Positions 1 through 12,515 of a stretch of DNA of 64,000 nt are shown in pieces (position 1 is the first letter of the stretch; every line of letters begins with the position of its first letter). The notes below the pieces were generated by a model. The model worked only from the letters and a program-made list of their open reading frames with translations, made no database searches and was not told the origin of the DNA. The DNA lies in assembly GCA_003116875.1 (NCBI GenBank), contig BCKT01000002.1:992001-1056000 (forward strand), read 5' to 3'. The DNA comes from Takashimella koratensis (Eukaryota > Basidiomycota > Tremellomycetes > Trichosporonales > Tetragoniomycetaceae). A program made the position numbers and the translations under genes.

Positions 1-402
1 CTTTCTCCTGCTCCTTTCTGGCCTAGCCCACTACCACTCACGTGTCCCTCCACGTTCTTCGTTGTGTTATTCTACCCCATCCTTTCCCGTGTTCCGCCTG
101 CCTCACTGTTGTACTCGCCTCCCCTCGCCTTTTCTTTCCCTTCGCTTCTATCCTGCTTGTAAACTCGAGGACATGGCACACCCTTCCTTCCTGCGCGTCA
201 TCGAATCGTGGATTGATACAAGAGATATGCATGAAAAACTGACTGGTTTCTCGTTTCGTGCTCTACTTGCGCTTCTTGCACAGGAACCATGTACACCTCC
301 GTTCGTTTCCTTCTCCTTCATCTCCTCGTCGCCTAGACTCTGTATCCCGTTTCACCCTTCCATCTTGCCTCCGCTTACCCCCACAGCCACGGCCCGACTC
401 GG
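1..402. other. Pyrimidine-rich stretch without a gene
   Basis: No coding region could be supported here. The stretch lies beyond the 3' end of RPN11 and is C/T-rich on the plus strand. It may be the flank of a gene starting outside the window. Confidence 0.4.
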
Positions 403-2169
<1,767 letters not shown>

Positions 2170-2655
2170 GCTGGGCGATGTAGTGGGCGGGGCGAGGTGA
2201 AAGTGTTGGATGAGCTGATAAGTGGAGATGAGGAGGAGGGAGGAGGGAGGAGGGAGGAAGAGGGATGATGATCGCGCTTTCGTGTTCGTGTACAGAAAGA
2301 CACAGACACGCAGGCGTCAACTGGGACGAATGTCACGTGATGAAACAACCTTCGTCATGGGGATTAGGCATTCATAATTTGCCCCCACCCCATTTTCTAA
2401 TCTTGATCAAGGGGAGATGTCTAATTGAACTTTCCGTGAACTGTAATAGCCGATTTGCACCCGACCACGGAATGAACCGACAACTTTATCAGTGTCTGTC
2501 TACCCACTTCCTCGCCGTCTCCAGCCTCCAGTCTCCAGTCTCCAGTCTCATCTGGCTGCCGACCGGTGCAAGCGCAGGAGATACCTTGCCAGTCTCCATT
2601 CACGCCCCACCCTCCCTTCACTGCGATACCTACGACCGTCTTACTCGAGTCTGCC

Positions 2656-4395
2656 ATGTCAGAGGTACGTCTCGTCATCACCCACTCGCCTGCCTCCGCC
2701 ACCCACTCGGACTTTGCTGACTTTGCCGCCCTCCGTTGTTCGCTCTTGCCCACTTACCCAACATGGTATGAATGACTTTCCCTCTGCGGATCACCTCATA
2801 GTACCAGAAAATCAAAGAACGGGCCGCCGCGCTGCAGAGGGAAAAAGAGTTGCAGCTCAAACGTGAGCTCGCGGCGAATGCAGAGCGGGATAAACGACTT
2901 GCGAGGGAGGAAGAAGTTGTACGTGATGATGTGGTCTTACCCCAATACCTGTCCTTTATGCTCCCCCTCTGGAACATCAGGACCCGGCAAGGGACAATGT
3001 ACGTGTGGGCTTAGTGCTGAAACCTCGCAGAGACGGAAGGAACGGGACGAAGCGAGCAAACTCGCTCGAAGGCTGGAATTGATGCGTGCCAATGCGGCAT
3101 TGAACAAGCCCGACCAAACCCCTTCAGCCGTCAACGTCGAGTACGACCCATTTGCCGAGGATCCAGTCATCTCTCGAGTGAGTCTCTACCACTGTAAACA
3201 TATGCATATTCCCACAATTGTACCTCACCCTGGTCTGACCATACTCTTCCAGCCCTTACCGAAACCCGGCACATCAAAACTTACCGCCTCCAAGCCTGCA
3301 AACCCACGTGCTTCCAGCTCTACAGCTGGGTCGAGCTCTCGTTCTTCGGCACCAGCCAAGCCTCGCGCATTCAAGGCACCGCGGGACAGGTCCCCTTCCC
3401 CCTCTCTCACGATGACGCGGAAAGAGCGAGCTCTTCGTCAATTTGCACAGGACGCCAAACGCTCCGGTCGGTCGGACAACGTCTTCTCCGTCCGGGCGAT
3501 GGTAGAGGGCCGGGACCGAGATCGGGACGAGCCGAGCCCACACCGATCTGGAAGCGCGAAATCCCGGGTGGTCTCATCCTCGTTGGGCGGGGGGTCGAGT
3601 CCGAGGAAGGTCGCGGTCAGCGGGGCACCTGCGCCAACGGGTTCGAGGTTGGGAACAACCACAAGCTGGTCGTCCTCGTCGTCGTCGAGTAAACCTAGCC
3701 GAATGTCGGAGAAGGAACGGATGAGGAAGATGGCAACGAGCGACGAGCTGAGAGCTTTGTGTCCTGATAGAGAATCGAGAGACCGGAGGACGATTGATGA
3801 GATTCAGAAGGATATTGTGGCTCGGCGGGCGGTAGGGAATGGGGCTGCCGGAGGGGGAGCAGGGGGGAAGGTGAATGGAAGGCTGTTGGACGCGGGGAGG
3901 TCGACCTCTGCCGGGGCTGCAGTTGGTCGGAGACCCGAAGCTGGCGGCGTTCGGCGGCCAGGGGGAGCGTCACCTCTCCCTCTCGGTGGACGCAGCGCTC
4001 CGCCATCCAAGCGTCGTGCGCGCTCAGCATCCACTTCGTCCACATCCAGCTCCGACTCTGACCCTCGTTCTTCTGCTGCTAAACGGCCCCGAGCCGGTGC
4101 GCACCGACCCTCTCCACCTCGAGACCACGCCTCGCGCGCCGAAGTCTCCGCGACCATCGCTGCGCTCTTCGGCCGCGGTCGAGCCGGAGCCGCAGGTGGC
4201 GGTGGAGGAAGGAGGTATGTGGATTCCGACGAGTCAGGGAGCGATATGGAAGCTGGTTTGAGTGATATGGAAGATGAAGAGAGACAAGCGCTTAGGATCG
4301 CGAAGATGGAGGATGAGAGGGATGAGAGAGAAGAGAGGAGGAGGAAGGAGATGAAGGAGAAAGAGAGGAGAGAGAGGGAGAAAGCCAGGAGGTAG
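2656..4395 (+). CDS. SPT2: Spt2-like chromatin protein
   Basis: This is a probable histone H3-H4 chaperone of the SPT2 family, acting in transcription-coupled chromatin maintenance in the nucleus. The first exon is only three codons (MSE) before a GTACGT donor at 2665. The next exon gives a charged coiled-coil start (YQKIKERAAALQREKELQLK). A 75-nt intron at 3178-3252 keeps frame. The middle is a long Ser/Pro/Arg/Gly-rich disordered region. The C-terminus has the family signature: an acidic SDMEAGLSDMEDEERQALRI, then a basic, Glu/Arg-rich helix ending at 4395. The call rests on that C-terminal domain and the overall architecture. The N-terminal splice model is the weakest part. Confidence 0.82.
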
Positions 4396-4758
4396 CGTCG
4401 AGGATCAGCCGGATGGAAAGAGTAGTGAAAGGGGTCATAGAAGAGTCACTGAGGAAAGGGTATGGTTCGTGCTCTGATCTTGTGGGACTGGGCGGGCGAG
4501 ATGGGACAAATGGGACAGAGACATGGAGTTATTTGACATATGCAACGATTTAACGAGAATGAAAGCGTGATATGTAATCGCTTCACTTGACGAATCTTTG
4601 TTGTACAAAGTGATTGCATACGTCGATGTACTGTACCTCTAGGCATACAAATGACTGCTTGACTCTGCGGTGTATCCAGTCTTGATAAATCATGAATAAA
4701 CATTAGATTGCACCCTTCCTCAACCGACATTACTCTCCCATCCTACTTTTCCTACAAA
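4396..4758. other. Convergent intergenic region
   Basis: This lies between the 3' ends of SPT2 (+) and the NAPE-PLD-type gene (-). I see no gene; it presumably holds both 3' UTRs and polyadenylation signals. Confidence 0.5.
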
Positions 4759-7353
4759 TCACAACTCCAATGTTTCTCCAATATCAGCAACCACGAAACA
4801 CCCATTCCCTTGCTCCACATCCCACCACTTGCCCACCTCTTTCTCTCTCCTACACCTCCCCAGCTCGATCCTTGTCCCCCTCGCTTCCGGGGTATCGCAG
4901 AACGTACCCCAGTGGATGCCCAGGGACCTGCGCGCGCGGAGGATGGAGTGAATCTCGAGCGAGTCAGAGGGGGAACAGTGGAGGGAGGAAGTGAGAATGT
5001 ATTGGTCCAATGAGAGGGAGAGCATGGATCGTAGGAAAGGGAGGGAGGAGCCGGTTGAGATGGGGAGGAGAGAGAGGGAAAAGGGTGAGTACAGGTCGGC
5101 GATCTCTGCAGAGGTCAGAAGGGAGACGAAGGGGCCAAACAGAAGGAGAAAAAAAGAGTTAGCACCAGGGCATCAAGCTCAGAGAAGACAACAGAGACGA
5201 TGGAAGGTCATTTGAAACTCACGCTGAAACGCAGGACATTTCGAGTCCTGGTCAGACTCTTTGGCCGTCGCATAGCGGTACCCCGTATCCCTGCCAATTT
5301 AAGCAGTATCAGCGCCAGATCTTTGCTCTCACTTGCCTCCTCCCTTCACTCACCCGCCAAAGAACACCTTGAACCCATTCCACCCACTCATCCCTCTCTC
5401 CATCGCCATATCCATCTCCTTCTCACCGACGACACCGACACACCAGCTCCCCCAGAGTGTGGTCATCTGGTCCCATGCTCCTCTTCCTGACCTGTGCTGC
5501 GCAGGTGTGAACGCGACCTTGAGCACGAGGCCCGTGGCCTGTGTCTCTCCCGCGGGGCTTGGGTTCAGTGTCGTGCTTGAGGAAGCAGGCAGAGAGGCGG
5601 TGGATGCGGACGCAGAGGCAGATACGGAAACGGGCGCGGTGGAGAGAGCAGAGAGGAAAGGAGTGGAAGAGGAAGGGATGGTGACTAGGGTCTCATGCCA
5701 CCAGTCCAACTCGGTGATCCGGGTCTCGGGAACTCGTGTGGAGACAAACCATTGTTTAAGGCCTGTAGAAACGTCAGTTGTCAGTGAAATTCCATCAGAT
5801 ACGCAAATGAGAAGGAGCAAAGGTTGGGATATAGGGACAAAGACGGAGACGACGGTACGTACCAAACGGAACGAAAAAATGAATCGTGGACTTGTGATAT
5901 TTCCATAGATCCGTGATCGTGTTCAGATCAAGATGATCGTCTGAGCTCAAGTCAGCATGAGAACGCCAGGTGGAGAAATCGAACATGAAGAGAACAAGAG
6001 TGTTACACCGACCCATGTCGCGAGTCGACGCAACTCACAATGGTCGTGAGAGATACAGCAGACATGGATTGGCGGCAGCTCAGAAACAGTACATGGGACT
6101 TCCAACTGCCGAGCGGGTCCGACCATTTGCGACGGTGAGCACCTGAATCATGGTCCAAACATATAAGCACAACAAATATAGGGAGTTGGATTCAGTCCAG
6201 ACATCCAGGCTTGTACTGATCAACAGCCGACTCACCGCTGGGAGAAGATTGGATCAAAGAGGACCGAAGCGCAGCCTGACCCGTCTTCGAACGGGATCCG
6301 AACGAGTACCCCCGCGTGGCCCAACCATGTGACCGATCTCTGTTCACCTACACCTTCTCCACCCTCTTCTCCACCCTTTTCCCCAGTCCTCACCCCGTTA
6401 CCCTCAGCATTTCCCGCTCCACTACCGCCATCGCCGGTGGTGGATATCGACGAGCTCTTCCAAGCCGGAGTGACGACCCGGATTGGAGGATTACGCCAAT
6501 CATCCTCATCGTCCCCGTCCATGACCTGTAGCAATTCCGGCTTTGCGTACACTTTCGTAGGTAATGGTGTATTCGTGTTGATCTCCATCTCCGTATCTGG
6601 ATCTTCCCCTTCTCCAACTGGTTCATCCGCGATCACTTCTACCTCTTCGTCGCCACTGTTCCCTGCACCCTTCTCAACTCTCGCCGAGAGGACTGCCGAC
6701 GCCTCGGACCCGCTATCTTCGTCTGTTCCTCCTCCTGCGACTGTATCGGTAGCACGACGGGTCCCGGCTCGGCTCGGAGCACGAGATTGACCAGGGGTAA
6801 GTGCGTGAGGAGCGATCGCCGCTCCGGTCTGATACGATAGCCAGGCGTCGCTGACTGAGGCGGTACGATAGGATGGCCAGGGGTTGCAAAATGTCTTGGG
6901 CTTGGGAGGATGGGGGTAGAAGGTGTTAGCTTGGTTCTTGCGAGGTGCCGAGGAGGGGACAGAGTCTTGTGTACAGAGTTTCTCTTGGACTGGGTTTTGT
7001 GGTTGGGATCGAGGTTGGGGATGATTATGGACTTGAGGAAGGGAAGAGAGGGAAGAGATTGAATCGTGGACAGATTGGAGAGAGGGTCGAGATGGATAAC
7101 AGCAAAGCATAGAGTGATCAGGATCTGTTTTGACTTTATGGTCTTGATCGAGATTGACCGCCGCTCGAACTTGGACGTGCACGAAGCTTTCAGACCTGGG
7201 ATTCACCTTGACTCGTTTTACTGTCGCCTTTTTCGGGGGCGGGACATGGTGTGAGTAACTAAGCTCTGCGGAGGGCGGGACGAGCGTGACAACGGGTGCA
7301 GTAGGAGGTATCGCGGGAGTGGGTGTGGCCAGTGCGGCGAGTGTGGACCACAT
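4759..7353 (-). CDS. NAPE-hydrolysing phospholipase D-type metallo-hydrolase
   Basis: This is a metallo-beta-lactamase-fold enzyme of the NAPE-PLD/Fmp30 family, which in characterised members cleaves N-acylphosphatidylethanolamines. From the ATG at 7353 a long N-terminal region leads to FCNPWPSYRTASVSDAWLSY, then a roughly 100-residue acidic, Ser/Thr-rich insertion. After that come SVTWLGHAGVLVRIPFEDG and LFDPIFSQR, and an exon reading SPSQMVGPARQLEVP. The metal-binding motif SHDHYDHLDL is intact but is split by an intron: the Tyr codon is shared between exons near 6040 and 5940. Downstream are FFVPFG, ELDWWHETL, a second Ser/Ala-rich insertion, GWNGFKVFFGG and the late signature GIHWGTF near 4860. 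Substrate identity and location (the yeast relative is mitochondrial) are inferred from family. Confidence 0.88.
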
Positions 7354-7866
7354 GTTGGGGTCTGGATGATGAGAGAGGGATGAAGGATGAGGTATGGGGT
7401 ATGGAGCAGATTCAACATTTGTTCTGGCTGTTACGTCAATCGGTTGATAGCCGTGCTCCGTACGCTCTAGGTGGTGGACCCTGAGCTATCAGCCAGCAAC
7501 AACACGATCCTCCATTGATTCCATTCCACCAGTCTTCCATTCATCGCACATCCCTTCGACCTCAACACTCCCTCTCTCATCTATCCATTCATCGTTGACA
7601 CCGTCGCGTCCCCTCTCGTCCGCACCACCGTTGTTCACTCACCGGTCGCTCCCTTCATACGTCCATCCCCTTCTCGGCAGACTCATCCACGCTCTCTCAG
7701 CCCGAACCCTTTCTCACGCCGCTAAGGCAGGGTTCCCTCCCACATCCATCGCTGCCCGTCCTCACGCGTCCGGTCTTACGCGGGATCGACCAAACATCCA
7801 GATCACCTCCATTGTCGCCTGATCCACTCTCAACCCCACCGCTCAGCGCGACTTCCCCGCTTGACC
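7354..7866. other. Divergent promoter region, NAPE-PLD-type gene / seipin
   Basis: About 510 bp separate the two divergent ATGs. The plus-strand side is C/T-rich, as is usual for leaders in this window. I see no further gene. Confidence 0.5.
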
Positions 7867-9961
7867 ATGCCCCCAGCCCCACCGGGCCTCGACGCTCGTA
7901 GTCGGCCCGAGTCATATACCGCTTCTTCCTCTCGGCGCGTCCGCGCGTCGACTCGATCCTCTGACTTTCTCGACTTTCTTCATAGCCTCCTGGACTTATG
8001 TTTTGCGCCGTATGTCGAATGAGTAACCCCTCTGACTTGTTCCCTCCCCCCCCCCCCCTCTCTTCCGGGGTTCGCCTATGCTGATCTCGGTACTCTCGCA
8101 GCATCACATTCCCGCTCAAGGTCGTGCGAAATGTCATCACCTCGCCCTTGACGATCAGCCTCGTCCTCCAACTCATCCTCCTGGGCTTCCTCATACTCTC
8201 GTCGGCGATCTTCTCCATCCTTGCCGTCGGCGCGTTCTGGTGGTCGTGGAGCACGGGCGGGGTGATCGAGGCTGAGGGATGGCTCGTGTATGGGTGAGTT
8301 TTGGCTCTGGCCGAGAGGTTTGCAAGCGGACGGGCTGTGGGCCTCATCTTCCAGATCCTACTGATATGGGGGTGACGAGAAGCGACATGGGCTAAATTGC
8401 TATAGCTCACGGGGTCATCGAACACCGCATACGCTCATCACCCTCCCCGTGGATCGGTTCCAGGAAGACCTGGCATACGACGTCCAGGTCGAGCTCGAGC
8501 TCGTCCGCCCGTCGCGGGGGGTAGACGAAACAGGTCAGTGGTGTCTCGAGGCTCGTCATAACTTGTGCCGGGCGAAGCAGACTACGGAACATAGGATGCA
8601 GAAAGTGCTGACGGTCATCTCAACCTATCGATGCTGGCTTTGATTTTGTCAATAGGCAACTTCATGGTCTCGCTTGAACTATGGTCGCTTCGGTCTCCTG
8701 ATCTCATCCTCTCCAAAGCGGCTCAACCGGTACATCCTTCCCTCTCCAGCATTCATCTACTCCCACCCTAACATTTCGCTGACATTTCCCAGTCCTTGCC
8801 TCCATCCCCACTCACCTCATCTGTCTTGCCAATCTCATCCCTCTCTTCCCTTCTCCCTCCCTGCCTCCTTCCCTGGCCATTCCGCTCGCTCTGCCCTTCA
8901 CGTCTCCTCGGCCTCTCACTCTCCCCCCCTCGTACCGGCGCAGCGGGGCGGAAGCGCGATGGTTTCCGAGGCGCAATCAAGAAGAGCCAGGTAGTGTTGC
9001 TGAGTAAAGACCTACTGGACGGGGTGGTCATGCGTCCAGGACTGGGTGGGGACGCAGTTGTCGGATCAGCATTCGTCAGCATAGGTGGGTCACAGGCCTG
9101 CTTCAGAACTCGTAGGGAGGTTACAAGTGGGCTGACGGGATGATGCAGGGAGAGAAGACTCGTTCTCGGAAACCGAGACGGGGCCAAACCATCGAAACGA
9201 GATTCGCACGACAGGCTTGGTCGTCGTGCGCTTCCTCCCTAGACCCACGGGCCTACGGTGAGTATTTATCTCCCACTGCTCGCGAGCATAATCCCATCAG
9301 TCCATCAGACCATTTGAGTAGCCGAACCCCGCTGACTCCCTGCAGATGGCTCCTCACGTCTAATCCTCTCCCACCACTCATCCTCCTCCCTCCTCTCTCG
9401 CTCGCGCTCACTCTCACATCCTCCATCATGGCATTCGGGATAATCACCTGTCTCCGGCGGCCTCGACGCAAGACCCGTCCTACTCGACCGAGCTCGAAAC
9501 GCGTCTCCTCCCGCCCCGCGGCCACGGACTCGCCTGTGGCTGTACATCATCACCCCGCGAACGGCGGTGGTGTGGAAAAGGGGAAGGAGAGGGTGAACGA
9601 TAGTCCTGCCGCTACACTTCGAGACAGGGATCGTGGCCGGCCGTCCCTCGGCACGGGGAATGATCGCGAACACGGATCGTACGCCGTCTCGGTGGGGTCC
9701 GGGTTCGGCCAACCGCACGCTAGCCCGTCCCAGCAGCTTAGGTCGAGGGCAGCTGGCGGAGGTGTAGTAGGTGAGAGTGGGAGCTCGAATGCGGGATCGA
9801 GTAACGGTGGGAGAGACGCATCGGTTGCGTCCAATTCGGATGAGACGTATTCGGTCTCGGGGACGGAAGAGACGGCGACTGAGGATGGAGATGGAGATGG
9901 AGATGCGACGAGCCAAGTCACGGAGAGCGAAGGCGGTTGGGAGGATACAGAGTGGCGATAG
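7867..9961 (+). CDS. Seipin-family ER lipid-droplet protein
   Basis: Seipins form ER oligomers at ER-lipid droplet contacts and control droplet formation. The ATG at 7867 opens a short cytosolic N-terminus (MPPAPPGLDARSRPESYTAS). Exons then give PITFPLKVVRNVIT and a long hydrophobic segment (ISLVLQLILLGFLILSSAIF). The lumenal domain follows: DLAYDVQVELELVRPS, then GNFMVSLELWS after an intron, RSLCPSRLLGL, and QVVLLSKDLLDGVV. A second membrane segment (PPLILLPPLSLALTLTSSIM) ends at about 9430. The tail of about 180 residues is Ser/Gly/acidic and ends at 9961. There are at least five introns. Family assignment comes from two flanking membrane segments around the NFMVxLEL-containing domain. No gene symbol is given because fungal names vary. 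Confidence 0.83.
8046..8058. repeat. 13-nt poly-C tract in a seipin intron
   Basis: An uninterrupted run of 13 C lies inside the intron just before the exon carrying the first membrane segment. Such tracts are prone to length variation and sequencing error. Confidence 0.9.
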
Positions 9962-10327
9962 GGTCTGCCCGGGACCAATGCAAGATCTGGGTTGTCCCAA
10001 TTGGGTATTAAAGGAGTCTCAGTGTACCTTGGGTTGGTTTGGAATGGGTGTGAGAGGATCGTGAGCTGGTTACTATGTTTGTATATACGTATTCTGGGAC
10101 TGGGGACAGATTCAGACAGCTTGCAGACGATACTTACGACGAGGACCCGAGTTAGATTTCGATGGACCGGGTTGTTGCAACTTTTGGCCGATAAAAATGA
10201 AAATTACGTCGGCCTCTTTTGTCGCAGCTCCTCTCTGCCTGCAACTCGACTCCATCTCATTCACCATCCATTGTTGTCTGTTGCGCTGTCACCTGCTGCT
10301 CTGCCCCTTTACGCGCTGTCGAGAATC
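9962..10327. other. Tandem intergenic region, seipin to RMND1-like gene
   Basis: No gene is seen. The region contains the seipin 3' flank and the promoter/leader of the next plus-strand gene. Confidence 0.5.
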
Positions 10328-12140
10328 ATGCTCAGGCAGTCGTCGGTACGGCTCCTTGCCCGAGGCTCGGCTCCGTTCTCTGCTTTCCAGTTGAGCTCGA
10401 CCTCCCGACTCACCTTGACTCGGTCCCTCTCGTTATCCTCAAACCTGGCTCAAATCTCTTTACCTTTGGCACGCCGATCTCAAGATCGCCCCCTATTCTC
10501 CTCTCAATCCAAGCGACTACCACTCATTTTCTCTTCATCTTCCCCCTATTCCACCGCCCCTCCGCGCGCACGCACTATCAACGCCCAACCGATTGCCTCC
10601 ACCTCTACCGCCTCCAAGCCTGTCCCCTCCCACAAACCGCCCAAACGCCGACTCGAAGCTGCTTCTCTACCCCTTCGCAACAACCCCGCGCCTACACGAG
10701 GTCCCATTCTTCAGTGTATCGCACACACCACTGCGGAGCGGTACGACCTCGTCCGGCTGGGCTTTGTCCTTCGATCCCTAGGAGTGCGGTGGGACGAGGT
10801 CCCCGAAGGCGACAGGGAACGCGCAATCGTCATTGGGCCATGGAAAGGCCGTGGCGGCGCTGAACGCCTGATCAGTGGGAAAGACGTGCGCTCAGCTTCT
10901 ACGCCCGAATCCAACGCGGTCGTCGGTGTTGAAGAAGACGCGAGGGATCTGGGGTTCGATTATGGAGAGAGAGGAGAGATTTGGGTATTCAATTCCGGGT
11001 CGTTTGTGACTTGGGGTCTGACGGAGGAGGAAGGGAGAGCGTTCTTGAGAGATGTGATTAGGAAGAAAGGGGCGGCGGTGGAGGTAGATAGGTTGGCGGA
11101 GAAAGAATATGAGGTTGAAGAGGTTGATTTCGTCGTTGACCCGCAAGCGTAAGTCTGGTTTTGGGTGTCGTGTGGTTAGTGCTTGTCTCTTCTTTTCTGA
11201 CACCTGCCTGTTTGTTCCAGCCGCACCCACATTCTCGGCAACCTTATCCTCCTCGGCCGCCCACCCGAGCTCTCGACTTTCCCGCCCTCTCCATCCCTCT
11301 CCTCCCTTCTGGCGCGATACACCCTCTCCCTCTCCCTTACTCGATCCTCCTCCCTCTCTGTCCTCGAATCGCGTCTCGACAAACACATTGCCTCCGTCTC
11401 TCTCCTTCCTCGTATGCTCGAGCGGAACGGCCGCCAGCCCATGGGTCGACGCGAAGTCATTCGTAAAATGGGCGAACTCATGACTCTTCGAATGGCAGTG
11501 AACACTCGTGGTGGTGGACTCGAAGAGACTCCAGAGTTTTATTGGAGTGAACCCGATTTGGAGGATTACTTTGATTCAGTCGCAGCCGAGTTTGAGATAA
11601 AAGAGAGAATCGATACGATTAATAAGAAGATTGATTATGCGCAGGAGATTCAGAATACGCTGAGAGCTCTGCTTACGGAGGCTTCGGCGCATAGGATGGA
11701 GGTTATCATTATCGTCCTTATCGCGGTCGAGGTAGTCATTGTGAGTGAACGTGGTTCAAGATCGACTCCTTGGCGGTCTTTCGGCGCTCGCTGTGACATC
11801 TGGGTGTTTAATCCTATCCTACTGCTCTTGGTTCCCTTTTCCGATATGCTTTCGCTACATTATACTGACTTTCCTACAGGCGTTGATCCGTGAAGGTCCC
11901 GAACTTTGGCACACTTTCGGTCTCCCTTTCCTTGCCGCCTTCATCGGCCCCGATGCCGCTAGTACCGCCGTCATCTCCGCTCCTTCTTCTCCTGCCCGAA
12001 ACCACTCTCTCTCCAAGGCCCAAGAGGTCGCGGATGACGTCGCTGGGGCTGTCGGTGTCTTCACACCCGTTCTCAGTCCTTCCAAGCCTTCATCGCAATA
12101 CTCCTTGCCGACCTCGCCGTCCAGTGAGCGATTAGTCTAG
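10328..12140 (+). CDS. RMND1/DUF155-family mitochondrial inner-membrane protein
   Basis: DUF155 proteins (human RMND1, yeast Rmd1 and Mrx10) are linked to mitochondrial translation or related assembly. The ATG at 10328 opens a Ser/Arg/Leu-rich, acid-poor N-terminus (MLRQSSVRLLARG) typical of a mitochondrial presequence. The core has ILQCIAHTTAERYDL, then GEIWVFNSGSFVTWGLTEEE, the hallmark of the domain. The first exon ends at 11148; the second begins at 11221 (RTHILGNLILLG). Further signatures are SVLESRLDKHIASV, EFYWSEPDLEDYF and IKERIDTINKKIDYAQEI. A hydrophobic segment (VIIIVLIAVEVVI) precedes the last intron, followed by ALIREGPELWHTFG and a Ser/Pro-rich tail to 12140. Its exact role cannot be read from sequence. 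Confidence 0.9.
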
Positions 12141-12515
12141 GCATATGGACACCGTCTGTTCCCCTGCCACCTACCACACAGCACATCCCATTACACGATA
12201 GATAGACCGGCACTTTGCCTACCCTGTACTTGTAATGTATCGCACATCTCTCAAGCTTTGTCCGGGTTGCACAAAAACAGTGACGATGGAGCACGTTGCA
12301 TAATACAATGGGGTACTGGCTTCCATTCTGCGGATGACGAATCTACAGAGTCCTGGCTCTTGACCTGGTCTGTCTCGTTCCCTGCTTTTATTGAGATCCC
12401 AATCAAGACTTCTCTCAACCTGCTCTGATCACTAAATACAAAAACAGTCCTTCTCCCGTATCTCAGCCCCTGCCTAGCCCAAGCCGCTGCGACAACCTCG
12501 ACCTTGTCGGTGCCT
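12141..12515. other. Convergent intergenic region, RMND1-like / LEU1
   Basis: The two genes converge here. No coding feature is seen. Confidence 0.5.

Noticed and set aside
7697..8425. 242-codon minus-strand open frame
   Set aside because: Antisense to seipin exons, which give a coherent membrane protein; treated as a shadow.
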